DNA of 64,000 nucleotides, from assembly GCF_003628145.1 (NCBI RefSeq), contig NZ_RBZV01000001.1, positions 372,001 to 436,000 of the forward strand, read 5' to 3'. Position numbers and translations under genes: made by a program. The notes under the pieces were generated by a model. That model was given only the letters and a program-made list of their open reading frames with translations, made no database searches and had not been told where the DNA came from. Positions 39,076 to 47,750 of this stretch are shown piece after piece. The stretch is from Trinickia fusca (GTDB lineage: Bacteria > Pseudomonadota > Gammaproteobacteria > Burkholderiales > Burkholderiaceae). The first letter of the stretch is position 1. Each line of letters begins with the position of its first letter.

Positions 39076-39610
39076 ACTCTTCCTGACCGCCCGATTCGTT
39101 GCTGCCCGATTCGTTGCTGCCCGGTACGGGGCTGTACGGCCGGCGGCGGCGCGTGACGACGACGGGCCCGTCCGTCGTGCGCTCGGGGGCGGCTGGTGCG
39201 CCGTACGATTCACGCGGCTCACGGGGTTCGCGAGCCTCGCGCGGGCCGGAGTAGTCACGCGGGCCGGAGTACTCGCGGGGGCCAGAGTGCTCACGCGGGC
39301 CGGAGTGTTCACGCGGTTCACGCGGGCCAGCGCCTTCGCGCGGACCGTGGCGCTCGCCGTAGCCGCCCGTGCGCGGGCCACGCGGGCCGCCGGGGCGGGT
39401 GCCCGTATCGATCTGGATCGTCGAAATGGCGCGCTTGTAGATGCCTTGCAGCCCGACGGGCGTGCGCAACATCACCAGATACTGATCGAACGATTCGATG
39501 CATCCCGTCAAGCGAATGCCGTTGACGAGGTAGATTTCGACGCGCTTGCGCTCTTTGCGCGCGGCGTTCATGAAGTCGTTTTGCGGATGCGATTCTGCGG
39601 GATTCGGCAT
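39074..39610 (-). CDS. hfq2: Second Hfq RNA chaperone with repeat tail (Hfq2-like)
   Basis: A 178-aa protein whose residues about 14-75 are an Hfq Sm fold: [19 protein letters not shown], the F-D-Q-Y-L-V-M-L Sm1 core and the Y-K-R-A-I-S-T Sm2 motif (YKHAIST in ordinary Hfq). Ordinary Hfq is near 80 aa; this one has an extra tail of about 100 residues, with tandem SGPRE[H/Y]-type hexapeptides and an Arg-rich end. B. cenocepacia is known to carry a second, longer Hfq (Hfq2), and this fits it. It likely helps small RNAs pair with mRNAs. No clear Shine-Dalgarno precedes the ATG. Confidence 0.9.
   Translation of the reverse strand: MPNPAESHPQNDFMNAARKERKRVEIYLVNGIRLTGCIESFDQYLVMLRTPVGLQGIYKRAISTIQIDTGTRPGGPRGPRTGGYGERHGPREGAGPREPREHSGPREHSGPREYSGPRDYSGPREAREPREPRESYGAPAAPERTTDGPVVVTRRRRPYSPVPGSNESGSNESGGQEE
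39240..39311 (-). repeat. Four 18-bp tandem repeats in the hfq2 tail
   Basis: Four units of 18 bp (39240, 39258, 39276, 39294) start with CGCGGGCC or a close variant and encode SGPRE[H/Y/D] hexapeptides on the minus strand. Such repeats can gain or lose units without a frameshift. Confidence 0.85.
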
Positions 39611-39843
39611 TGCAAGGATGGCAGCGGTGGCTGCTCCAAGGTTGGTTGGTGGTGCGCGGGACGATGCGCGTGTCTTGGGCGGGATTTTACCCCGCGTGCG
39701 CTGGACGTGTATGCGTTTAGCCCACGTTCACTATACTCGCTCGCGAAAATGGCGCCATTGGCGACTATGATTCGATCGAGCGCGCGCGATATGCGCGCCG
39801 CTTGCCGCGTGGGCGGCAAGCCTCGCACACGGGGGCCACCGCG

Positions 39844-41421
39844 ATGACCGACGCAGCCCTGCCTGTTCCTGATGCGCGTCTGCGCAAGGCGCTGGACGAG
39901 TGCGCGACGATCGTGGGTGCCGCGAACGTCGTCACCTCGGCCGAGCGCCTGGCCGACTACGCCGATCCGTTTACTCCCGCGCCCGCCGCCGCGTCGTTTT
40001 TCGCGTCCGCAGCCGTGCTGCCCGATTCGGTCGAGCAGATTCGCGAGGTGCTGCGCGTGGCGCGCGCCTACCGCATGCCGATCTGGCCCGTTTCGACGGG
40101 CCGTAACTTCGCCTACGGCGGCGGCGCGCCACGTCTGTCCGGTTCGGTCGTGCTCGATCTGAAGCGGATGAAGCGGGTACTCGAAGTCGATGAAACGCAC
40201 GCTTATGCGCTCGTCGAGCCCGGCGTCACCTACTTCGATCTCTATGCGCACCTGCGCGAGCGCGGCGCGAAGCTGTGGATCGATCCGCCCGCGGCCGGGT
40301 GGGGCAGCGTCGTCGGCAATACGCTCGAGCGCGGCTTCGGCTACACGCCCTACGGCGATCATGCGGCCATGCAGTGCGGCATGGAGGTCGTGCTCGCGAA
40401 CGGCGACGTCGTGCGCACGGGCATGGGCGGCATCGAGATCGGCCACACGTGGCAGCTTTTCAAGCCCGGCTTCGGTCCCTCGTACGACGCGATGTTCATG
40501 CAGTCGAATTTCGGCATCGTCACGAAGCTCGGCCTCTGGCTGATGCCGCAGCCGAGTGCCTATCTGCTCGCCCATGCGCGCTTTTTGCGCGAGGCCGACC
40601 TCGAGGCCATCGTCGAGATTCTTCGGCCGCTCAAGCTCGACGAGACGATCCGCAACCACGCCGTGATCGAAGGCGCAGTGCGCCACGCGGCCGGTCTGTC
40701 GTCGCGCAGCGATTGGTATGACGGCCAGGGCCCGATGCCCGAGGCCGCCATCGAGGCGATGATCGCGCGGCTCGGCATCGGTCGATGGAACCTGCATTTC
40801 GGCCTTTACGGTGAGCCCGAACTCAACGATGCGCGCTATGCGATCGTCTCGCGCGCCTTCTCGCGCGTGCATGGGATGTCGATCGAAGCCAAGCGCTATG
40901 CCGGCGACGAAGTGCCGAGCGGCGGCGAGGATCGCAATCTTGGGGGCGTGCCGGCGATGAGTGCGTTTCGCATGCTCGATTGGGTCGGGGGCAGTGGCGC
41001 GCATGTCGATTTCTCGCCGATCTGTCCGTTCACGGGGCGTGACGCGATGCGCCAGTACACGATGGCCAAGGCGCGCATGGCCGAATATGGCTTCGACTAC
41101 TACGGCGGCTTCACAGCCGGCACGCGCCATCTGCACCATATCGTTGCGGCCATCTTCGACCGCAGCCGGCCCGGGCAGGTCGATGCGGCCAGCGATCTCC
41201 TACGCGTGCTGATGAGCGATGCGCGCGCGGCCGGATACGGCGAATACCGCGCGCACCTCGCGTACATGGATTTCGCGGCTGCGCAGTACGACTTCAATGA
41301 AGGCGCGCTGCTGCGCTTGTCGGAGCAAATCAAGGACGCGCTCGATCCGCAGGGCATTCTTGCGCCCGGCAAATCGGGCATCTGGCCCAAGGCCTGGCGC
41401 TCGGCGCGCGGTTACACCTGA
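39844..41421 (+). CDS. Vanillyl-alcohol-oxidase-type FAD oxidoreductase
   Basis: A 525-aa flavoenzyme of the VAO / eugenol hydroxylase / 4-cresol dehydrogenase family, which oxidises para-substituted phenols. The FAD-binding segment STGRNFAYGGGAPR is near residues 87-100. The catalytic-base motif GYTPYGDH has Asp172 (Asp170 in fungal VAO). H431-H432 in the HLHHIV segment lie where VAO carries its flavin-linked His; 4-cresol dehydrogenase uses Tyr there. The ATG at 39844 is chosen from family likeness. No c-type cytochrome subunit gene (CxxCH) is adjacent, so it is more like an oxidase. A small Tat-signal protein follows 43 nt later. Confidence 0.85.
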   Translation: MTDAALPVPDARLRKALDECATIVGAANVVTSAERLADYADPFTPAPAAASFFASAAVLPDSVEQIREVLRVARAYRMPIWPVSTGRNFAYGGGAPRLSGSVVLDLKRMKRVLEVDETHAYALVEPGVTYFDLYAHLRERGAKLWIDPPAAGWGSVVGNTLERGFGYTPYGDHAAMQCGMEVVLANGDVVRTGMGGIEIGHTWQLFKPGFGPSYDAMFMQSNFGIVTKLGLWLMPQPSAYLLAHARFLREADLEAIVEILRPLKLDETIRNHAVIEGAVRHAAGLSSRSDWYDGQGPMPEAAIEAMIARLGIGRWNLHFGLYGEPELNDARYAIVSRAFSRVHGMSIEAKRYAGDEVPSGGEDRNLGGVPAMSAFRMLDWVGGSGAHVDFSPICPFTGRDAMRQYTMAKARMAEYGFDYYGGFTAGTRHLHHIVAAIFDRSRPGQVDAASDLLRVLMSDARAAGYGEYRAHLAYMDFAAAQYDFNEGALLRLSEQIKDALDPQGILAPGKSGIWPKAWRSARGYT

Positions 41422-41464
41422 CGTGGAGCATACCCATGGCTGCGGCGAACGAGAGGGCATGGCG

Positions 41465-41878
41465 ATGGACGTGAGCCGACGCAGATTCCTGGCGGGGGCG
41501 GTGCATCTGGCTACCGGCAGCGTGCTGGCTCTGCCGTTCGCCGGCGTATGGGGGGAGAGGCGCGTAAGCGCGGGCGATGCGGCGATATTGCTCGTCGATC
41601 GCGCGCTGCCCGCCAGCTGCGCCTGGGCCGAGCAAGCCGTGCGTCACGCGACGTACATCGCCGAGATCGTCGAAATCGGCGATGACGTCGGCATGCTGTG
41701 GCATGTGCGGCTCGTGGGCACGCGGGAGCCGCTGATCGGTGTCCTGCGTCCCGCTGATGGGTTCGTGCTGCGCGGCCTTGCCTCGAGCGCAGGACGTACG
41801 GTCCGTGCTCTGCCGATGCGTGCGGCACGTGCGGTCGTCGTGCGCATCGGCGCGCGGCCCGGGGAGCCGAGCGGATAG
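41465..41878 (+). CDS. Small Tat-signal hypothetical protein
   Basis: A 137-aa exported protein. The twin-arginine signal SRRRFLAGA is followed by a hydrophobic stretch (about residues 4-28), so it should cross the membrane folded. The mature part of about 105 residues has one Cys and several Val/Arg-rich strands and no haem, iron-sulfur or metal motif that I can see. GAGAGGG lies 7 nt before the ATG at 41465; an earlier ATG at 41459 is too close to it. It probably shares a transcript with the flavin oxidase upstream. I do not recognise a family. Confidence 0.7.
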   Translation: MDVSRRRFLAGAVHLATGSVLALPFAGVWGERRVSAGDAAILLVDRALPASCAWAEQAVRHATYIAEIVEIGDDVGMLWHVRLVGTREPLIGVLRPADGFVLRGLASSAGRTVRALPMRAARAVVVRIGARPGEPSG

Positions 41879-41892
41879 CGGCTGACGGTCGA

Positions 41893-44394
41893 TCAGGCGG
41901 CAGGCTCGGCCGCCTGCATCGGCGCAGTATTGGGCGCACCGGCAGGCGCGTCGGATGGACCGAGGTCGGGCGAAAAATCGTCGACCTTCACGAGTAGCGC
42001 GCCATCGTGCGCGAACGCGGCCAGCACCTCGCGCTCGCTCGCGTCGATGAGTCCGAGCGTCGTGGCTTGCTCTGCCCATGCCGCCAGCTCGGCCAAGCTT
42101 TGCGGTATCGGTGCGATACGTGTCTCGCGCACGGCCTCGCGGACCTTCGCCTCGATCGCAGCCAGGCGCGGCACGAGCGCGAGCAGCCGCTCGCCGAGAC
42201 CGATCGGGTCGTCTTCGCCTACCGGGACATACGAATCGGCCAGCAGGCGTTCGCGCGCAGGCGAGGGCGTTTGCAGCAGTTCGGCGACCTCGCTCGCGAG
42301 CGCATCGGCCGGCGCATGCCATGGCATCCCGAACGGGAATGCGAGCACGCGCAGGCATGCTGCCGCAAAGCGGTTCGGGTAGTTCGCGAAGAGCCCTTCG
42401 AGCGCGCTGCGTGCCGCATCGAACGCATCCTCGACGCCCCATCTCACGAGCGGCAGGTCTTCACGGTGCGCACCATCGTCTTCGAAACGCTTGAGCGTTG
42501 CCGAGATCAGCGCGAGTTGCGAGAGCACATCGCCGAGCCGCGCGGACAGCCGTTCACGGCGTTTCAGCGCACCGCCGAGCAGCAGCATCGAACAGTCGGC
42601 GATCAGCGCGAACGCCACGCTCAATCGGGTGGCGGCGCGATAGTAAGGCGCGAGCGCCGCGTTCGCGAGCGTGGGCTTGGCGATGAAGCGGCCGCCCGTG
42701 ATTGCGTGCAGGAAGCTGCGCAGCGCATTGCCGGCGATGAAGGCCATGTGCTTGAACAGCGCGTCGTCGAATGCGGCAAGCGCCTGGGCCGGGTCGGTCT
42801 CGCGGGCCGCAGCCATTTCCGTCAGCAAATACGGATGACAGCGGATCGAGCCCTGGCCGAATACGATCAGCGAACGCGTGAGGATGTTGGCGCCCTCGAC
42901 GGTGATCGAAATCGGCAACTGTTCATAAGCCCGCCCAAGGAAATTCGATGGCCCGAGGCAAATGCCCTTGCCGCCGAGCACGTCCATGCCGTCGTTGACC
43001 ACCCGTCGCGCACGTTCAGTGACGTGGTACTTCGCGATGGCCGACAGCACGGCCGGCTTTTCGCCCAGATCGACGGCCTGCGCACTCAAGCGCCGCATCG
43101 CGTCCATGACGTACAGGTGACCGCCCATGCGCGCGAGCGGCTCATGGATGCCCTCGAACTTGCCGATCGGTACTTTGAACTGGCGCCGCAGCGCAGCATA
43201 GGCGCTCGTGCCGCGCACGGCCGTCTTGGCCATGCCGACGCTCGAGGACGGCAGCGAGATCGCGCGGCCCGCGGCCAGGCATTCCATCAGCATGCGCCAG
43301 CCTTTGCCGACTTGCGCGGGGCCACCGATGACCCAATCGATCGGGATGAACACGTCGTTGCCCGAGTTCGGGCCGTTCTGGAAGACGGCATTAAGCGGCC
43401 AATGCCGGCGCCCGATGTTCACACCCGGGTGCGACGTCGGAATCAAGGCGCAGGTGATGCCCGGCTCCGGGTCGCCACCGAGCAAGCGTTCGGGATCGCG
43501 TGCTCGAAACGCGAGCCCGAGCACCGTCGCGATCGGCCCAAGCGTGATGTAGCGCTTGTCCCACGTGACGCGAAAGCCGAGCGTTTCGCGTCCTTCGAAC
43601 GTGCCTCGGCAGGCGATGCCGACATCGGGAAGCGCGGCGGCGTCGGAGCCCGCATAGGGGCTCGTCAGGGCAAAGCACGGGATTTCGTCGCCACGCGCGA
43701 GCCGCGGCAGGTAGTAAGCCTTTTGCGCGTCGGTGCCGTAGTGCAACAGTAATTCGGCGGGGCCCAGCGAGTTCGGCACCATGACGGAAACTGTGGCGGC
43801 CGACGAACGCGAGGCGAGCTTCATGACGACCTGCGAATGGGCATAGGCGCTGAACGCTTTGCCGCCGTAGCGCTTGTCGATGATCATGCCGAGAAAGCCG
43901 CGCTCTTTCACGTACCGCCACGCTTGCGGCGAGAGATCCTGCCAGTGCGTGGCCGTTTCCCATTCGTCAGCGAGATCGGCGAGGCGGGCGCAGTCTTCAG
44001 CGACGAACGCGGATTCCTCGGCGCTCAACGTCGGCGCGCCATGCGCGAGCAGCGTGTCCCAGCTTGGGCGGCCGGAGAACAGTTGCGCTTCCCACCACAC
44101 CGTACCCGCTTCGATCGCATCGCGCTCGGTCGTCGATATCTCGGGCAGCGCGCGGCGAAATGCGGTCAGCGCAGGCCCGGATACCCAGCGGCGCCGCAGC
44201 GGCCTCACCGCGCAAATGCATGCCGGCACAAGCAGCACGAGCGCCAGCAACACGCTGGCAACGGGGCCCGCTGCGCCCGTCGTGACGGCCGCGACCCACC
44301 AGAGCGACAGCACCATGAGCCATGCGTATGCGACCGCTTCGCGCAGGACCAGCACCGCGCCGGCGACGACAAGGACCACCACGAGCCATCCCAT
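41893..44394 (-). CDS. fadE: Acyl-CoA dehydrogenase, FadE type
   Basis: An 833-aa FadE-like enzyme, the FAD-dependent first step of beta-oxidation. Unlike soluble acyl-CoA dehydrogenases it has an N-terminal membrane part (about residues 1-65, two to three helices). Then come the dehydrogenase domains with G-F-L-G-M-I-I-D-K-R-Y-G-G, the A-L-T-S-P-Y-A-G-S-D FAD loop and V-E-G-A-N-I-L-T-R-S-L-I-V-F-G-Q-G, and the C-terminal domain specific to FadE. The ATG at 44394 has AGGAGGAACGG upstream; the longer frame runs through the TetR gene and is spurious. It lies 49 nt after that TetR gene and is probably co-transcribed with it. Confidence 0.93.
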   Translation of the reverse strand: MGWLVVVLVVAGAVLVLREAVAYAWLMVLSLWWVAAVTTGAAGPVASVLLALVLLVPACICAVRPLRRRWVSGPALTAFRRALPEISTTERDAIEAGTVWWEAQLFSGRPSWDTLLAHGAPTLSAEESAFVAEDCARLADLADEWETATHWQDLSPQAWRYVKERGFLGMIIDKRYGGKAFSAYAHSQVVMKLASRSSAATVSVMVPNSLGPAELLLHYGTDAQKAYYLPRLARGDEIPCFALTSPYAGSDAAALPDVGIACRGTFEGRETLGFRVTWDKRYITLGPIATVLGLAFRARDPERLLGGDPEPGITCALIPTSHPGVNIGRRHWPLNAVFQNGPNSGNDVFIPIDWVIGGPAQVGKGWRMLMECLAAGRAISLPSSSVGMAKTAVRGTSAYAALRRQFKVPIGKFEGIHEPLARMGGHLYVMDAMRRLSAQAVDLGEKPAVLSAIAKYHVTERARRVVNDGMDVLGGKGICLGPSNFLGRAYEQLPISITVEGANILTRSLIVFGQGSIRCHPYLLTEMAAARETDPAQALAAFDDALFKHMAFIAGNALRSFLHAITGGRFIAKPTLANAALAPYYRAATRLSVAFALIADCSMLLLGGALKRRERLSARLGDVLSQLALISATLKRFEDDGAHREDLPLVRWGVEDAFDAARSALEGLFANYPNRFAAACLRVLAFPFGMPWHAPADALASEVAELLQTPSPARERLLADSYVPVGEDDPIGLGERLLALVPRLAAIEAKVREAVRETRIAPIPQSLAELAAWAEQATTLGLIDASEREVLAAFAHDGALLVKVDDFSPDLGPSDAPAGAPNTAPMQAAEPAA

Positions 44395-44443
44395 GACCGT
44401 TCCTCCTTGCATCGTCAGGCGCGGCGCGTGGCGCCGCATGCCG

Positions 44444-45379
44444 TCAAAGCACGGGGCGTGATGCCTCTTGCAACTGCGATGCCTGCGGCGCTTGCGACAG
44501 CGGCAACGCGTTGCGTGCGCTCCCATGTGCTTGAGCCGCCTCGCGTTCCGCCTCGGGCTGCGGCGGGCGCACTTCGTCGGCGCCGACCGGGTTTGCCGCG
44601 GCGGCGTCCAGCGTTTGACCGTTGAGCGAGCCGCATGCCGTAATACCGGCGGCGGCATCGTGGGCGTCGGCCGAGTCGCTTGCATCGCCGAGCACCGCTG
44701 CGAACGCGGCCAGTTGCGCCGTATCGGGCATGGGTGCTTTGAGCGCGGCGACCATCAGCGAGGCGAGGCGCGCGATCAGTTGCAGATCGGTGATCGACTG
44801 GCCTTGCGCGAATTCGGCGATGAGGTTGTCGGTGTCGGTGCCCGCCAGCACGCCCGAGAGTGCGCCGATCGCGAAGTGCAGACGCCATCCGAGTTCCTCG
44901 CGCGGCAGATGCGGCAAGGCGCGCTGAAACGCATCGAAGAAGCGCTCGGACACGGATGCGTAGTGGGCGTTCAGGAAATCGTGAATGAACGCGGAAGGGT
45001 CCGTATACGCTCGGCCCAGCAGCCGCAGGAACGCGCGGCCGCCTGCGCGCGGATCGCGTGACAGCCGCAGCGCCGGAATGAACATGGCGCCGAGCACGTG
45101 CTCGCACGTGAGCCGTTCACCAAGGTGGGCATCGAAGCGCTCGAGCAGCTTCAAGCGCTCTTCGTTGAGTTTGTCGAGCCGCCGCGACAGCATCGCGTGG
45201 ATCAGTGCTTCCTTGCTGCCGAAGTGGTAATTGACCGCAGCGAGATTGACGTCGGCCCGCGACGTGATCTGCCGCAGCGACATCGCTTCGTAGCCGCATT
45301 CGATGAAGATGTCTTCGGCGGCGTCGAGTATGCGTGCCTTTGTATCGCCGGTTCCCCGGCTCGATGTGCGAACTGCCAT
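44444..45379 (-). CDS. TetR-family regulator, PsrA-like
   Basis: A 311-aa TetR repressor, long for the family. The HTH (about 12-60) shows I-L-D-A-A-E-D-I-F-I-E-C-G-Y-E-A-M-S-L-R-Q-I and N-L-A-A-V-N-Y-H-F-G-S-K-E-A-L. The ligand domain to about residue 215 matches fatty-acid-sensing PsrA-type proteins. The last 80 residues are a Gln/Ala-rich extension that looks unstructured. GGGAGG precedes the ATG at good spacing. It heads the operon with fadE and has a PsrA-like palindrome in its promoter (45435-45449), so it likely senses acyl-CoA or fatty acid and controls fadE. Confidence 0.88.
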   Translation of the reverse strand: MAVRTSSRGTGDTKARILDAAEDIFIECGYEAMSLRQITSRADVNLAAVNYHFGSKEALIHAMLSRRLDKLNEERLKLLERFDAHLGERLTCEHVLGAMFIPALRLSRDPRAGGRAFLRLLGRAYTDPSAFIHDFLNAHYASVSERFFDAFQRALPHLPREELGWRLHFAIGALSGVLAGTDTDNLIAEFAQGQSITDLQLIARLASLMVAALKAPMPDTAQLAAFAAVLGDASDSADAHDAAAGITACGSLNGQTLDAAAANPVGADEVRPPQPEAEREAAQAHGSARNALPLSQAPQASQLQEASRPVL

Positions 45380-45434
45380 GTGCGCCTCCCATGCCGGTTA
45401 CCCGGCCGCGAACAAGCGATTCAACTCGGTGATT

Positions 45435-45449
45435 GAAACTTATAGTTTG
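45435..45449. promoter_or_regulatory. PsrA-like operator in the TetR-fadE promoter
   Basis: GAAAC-TTATA-GTTTG is an imperfect 15-bp palindrome close to the PsrA consensus (G/C-AAAC, a short spacer, GTTT-G/C). The spacer is 5 and not 2 to 4. It covers a TATAAG -10-like box on the minus strand, about 56 nt upstream of the TetR start. Confidence 0.5.
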
Positions 45450-45566
45450 TGGCTGGGTAGAACGATAAAAACGACAGCGTACCGCAGCAAGCGTTGTTTA
45501 TCGATGGACTCCTCTAGTCGCGTATGCGGCTTCGATCAGGCATCGCAGCCGCATACCGAACAATAG

Positions 45567-45586
45567 CAACAGACGCGCGCGTCTGC
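45567..45586 (-). terminator. Hairpin after the MFS transporter
   Basis: A perfect 16-bp palindrome (CAGACGCG/CGCGTCTG, 45570-45585) lies directly behind the MFS stop codon and is followed on the minus strand by TTGCTATTGTT. A weak terminator. Confidence 0.4.
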
Positions 45587-46813
45587 TCAGGCCGTCGTCG
45601 AGATCTCTTCGGCCGAGCGTGTCATGTCGATGCCGCGACGCTCACGGCCGAACAGGATGAGGATCGCGATGACGACCGACGCCGTACCGCAGACGACGGC
45701 CAGCGCGAGCGCGTAGTTGTTGTCGTGGCTCGCCGCGAACGAGGCCTGCGTCGTCGCGTTGACCGATGCGATGAGATTGCCGAGTTGATAGACGAAGCCC
45801 GGGAACGTCGCGCGAATTTCGTCGGGCGAGATCTCGTTCAGATAGACAGGAACGACCCCCCATGCGCCTTGCACGGAAATCTGCATGAGGAAGGCGCCGA
45901 GCGCGAGCAAGACCGCGCCGCTCGAGAATGCCCACAGCGGCAGCACCGGCAAGGCGATGAGCGCTGCGATGCAGATGGCACGCCGCCGGCCGATGCGTTC
46001 CGAGATCGTGCCGAAGAACAGGCCGCCGAGGATCGCGCCGATGTTCAGCGTGATCGTGATCAGCGACACGGTATGCGGATCGAAGTGATGCTGTTCGCGC
46101 AGGAACGTCGGATAGAGGTCTTGTGTGCCGTGTGAGAAAAAGTTGAAGGCCGTCATCAGGATGATCGCGTAGATCGACAGCGTCCAGTTTTTCTGCAAGG
46201 TGGCGAGCAACCCGGGCCGAGCCTGCCGCCGTTGTTCCATCGTCTTCCAGGCCGGCGATTCGGGCACGCTTCTGCGGATGTACAGCACGAGCAGCGCGGG
46301 GACGACGCCGACGAAGAACATGCCGCGCCAGCCGACGTACTGGTACAGCACGCCGAACACGATCGAGGCGAGCAGATAGCCGCTCGGGTAGCCGGCTTGC
46401 AGCAGGCCGGAGACCGAGCCGCGTGCGCGGGCCGGGATGGTCTCCATCGTCAGGGCCGAGCCCACCCCCCATTCGCCGCCCATCGCGATGCCGAACAGGG
46501 CGCGCAGCACGAGCAGCGTGAACAGGTTCGGTGCCAAGCCCGACAGCAGTTCGAGCACCGAATAGCAAGCGATGTTGACCATCAGCGTCGGGCGCCGACC
46601 GAATTTGTCGGCCAGCCGACCGAACAGCAACGCGCCGACGGGACGCATGGCGAGCGTCAGCGTGAGCGCGAACGCCACTTCGGGAATCTTCGTGTGGAAT
46701 TCGGTGGCAATATCCTTGAACACGAAGACCATCAAAAAGAAATCGAACGCATCGAGCGTCCAGCCCAGATAGGCGGCGATCGTTACGTTCCTTTGTTCGC
46801 TGGTCCATTTCAT
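45587..46813 (-). CDS. MFS transporter, SHS-type (carboxylate) family
   Basis: A 408-aa 12-helix inner-membrane symporter. Helix 1 has the signature Y-L-G-W-T-L-D-A-F-D-F-F, and motif A is G-R-L-A-D-K-F-G-R-R-P; G-E-W-G-V-G-S and the repeated GRR after helix 8 are also typical of the sialate:H+ / lactate (SHS) group. It likely imports a small organic acid with protons; the substrate cannot be told from sequence. AGGAGAA precedes the ATG. It stands alone, separated from the TetR gene by 207 nt. Confidence 0.82.
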   Translation of the reverse strand: MKWTSEQRNVTIAAYLGWTLDAFDFFLMVFVFKDIATEFHTKIPEVAFALTLTLAMRPVGALLFGRLADKFGRRPTLMVNIACYSVLELLSGLAPNLFTLLVLRALFGIAMGGEWGVGSALTMETIPARARGSVSGLLQAGYPSGYLLASIVFGVLYQYVGWRGMFFVGVVPALLVLYIRRSVPESPAWKTMEQRRQARPGLLATLQKNWTLSIYAIILMTAFNFFSHGTQDLYPTFLREQHHFDPHTVSLITITLNIGAILGGLFFGTISERIGRRRAICIAALIALPVLPLWAFSSGAVLLALGAFLMQISVQGAWGVVPVYLNEISPDEIRATFPGFVYQLGNLIASVNATTQASFAASHDNNYALALAVVCGTASVVIAILILFGRERRGIDMTRSAEEISTTA

Positions 46814-47125
46814 TTTGTAATTCTCCTGTCTCCGTCACGTTCCACATCGGCGAAACACCAGGCCGGTGCGGGCACCCCGAGGGTAGGCAAAATTGAGTGT
46901 AGGCGCACTCTAAGCCGACGCGTGGCATGACGCGGGTGCATCCGTAGTAATCCCTAGCCACTACATGACGGACGACACAGGGGCGTCGGTGTATAACCGT
47001 CAGAAAATCGAAAGCTCGAGCCGATGAAACGTCCGTTTCGTCATGAAAATGTAATGCGCGGATCAGGACGGCTCTCCGACGTTTCATGTTTAATTAACCG
47101 CTTTGTTCCCACGCGATTCATCACC
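46814..47125. other. Divergent intergenic region, MFS and GNAT genes
   Basis: About 310 nt with the start signals of both neighbours. The open frame on plus from 47024 is an upstream extension of the GNAT gene. I see no convincing RNA gene or palindromic operator. Confidence 0.4.
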
Positions 47126-47668
47126 ATGCCTTCCGTCGCTTCCATGTTGCCTGCGCTCGATACGCCGCGTCTGTTACTGCGCCAGCGTAAGCTCGACGAT
47201 CTCGAGGCGTGTCTCGCGATGGACCGCGACCCCGAAGTCACGCGCTACATCGCAGGGCCGTGGCACGATCCTGTCGCGCATCGCCAGTTCGTCGAGCACC
47301 GTATCGTGCGTGCTTATCCGCCGGGGCTCGGTTACTGGAGCATCCGCGAAGCGAGCGCGCCCGATCGCTTCCTCGGCTGGGTGCTGTTGATTCCCGATCA
47401 CGGCGCCGGCCCCGAAGTCGAGATCGGCTGGCGGCTCGTACGCGATGCGTGGGGGCGAGGCATCGCCAGCGAAGCGGCCCAGGCGCTCGTGCGGCATGCG
47501 TTCGACACGGTTCGGCTGCCGCGGGTCGTGGCCGATATTCAGGCGGCCAATACGGCGTCGCTGCGCATCGCGCAAAAGCTCGGCATGCGGTTCGTCGGCC
47601 ACGTCGATAGCGACGGAGCCCCCTACGACCGCTACCGGCTCGAGCGCGACGACTTGCGGGCAGGCTGA
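47126..47668 (+). CDS. GNAT-family N-acetyltransferase (RimJ/RimL type)
   Basis: A 180-aa acetyltransferase. It starts with the group's T-P-R-L-L-L-R-Q, has the R-D-P-E-V-T-R-Y-I strand, the acetyl-CoA loop motif W-G-R-G-I-A-S-E-A-A, and the N-T-A-S-L-R-I-A-Q-K-L-G-M-R-F helix, all typical of the RimJ/RimL-like branch (PF13302). The target could be a protein N-terminus or a small molecule. The ATG at 47126 is chosen from family alignment; the frame is open to 47024. Confidence 0.85.
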   Translation: MPSVASMLPALDTPRLLLRQRKLDDLEACLAMDRDPEVTRYIAGPWHDPVAHRQFVEHRIVRAYPPGLGYWSIREASAPDRFLGWVLLIPDHGAGPEVEIGWRLVRDAWGRGIASEAAQALVRHAFDTVRLPRVVADIQAANTASLRIAQKLGMRFVGHVDSDGAPYDRYRLERDDLRAG

Positions 47669-47750
47669 AGACGTAGCCGGCTAGCCGAAACGGTGTAGAT
47701 GCCTCGTCCTAGCGAATCGGCGAGCCGAGCATCAGCGAAGGTGAGGGGCG

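Noticed and set aside
39240-39311. CRISPR-like short repeats
   Set aside because: The units are direct 18-bp tandem repeats without spacers, inside the coding frame of hfq2.
39844-41878. 4-cresol dehydrogenase (flavoprotein plus cytochrome) pair
   Set aside because: The downstream protein has no CxxCH haem motif, and the flavoprotein has His in the place where 4-cresol dehydrogenase has its flavin-linked Tyr.
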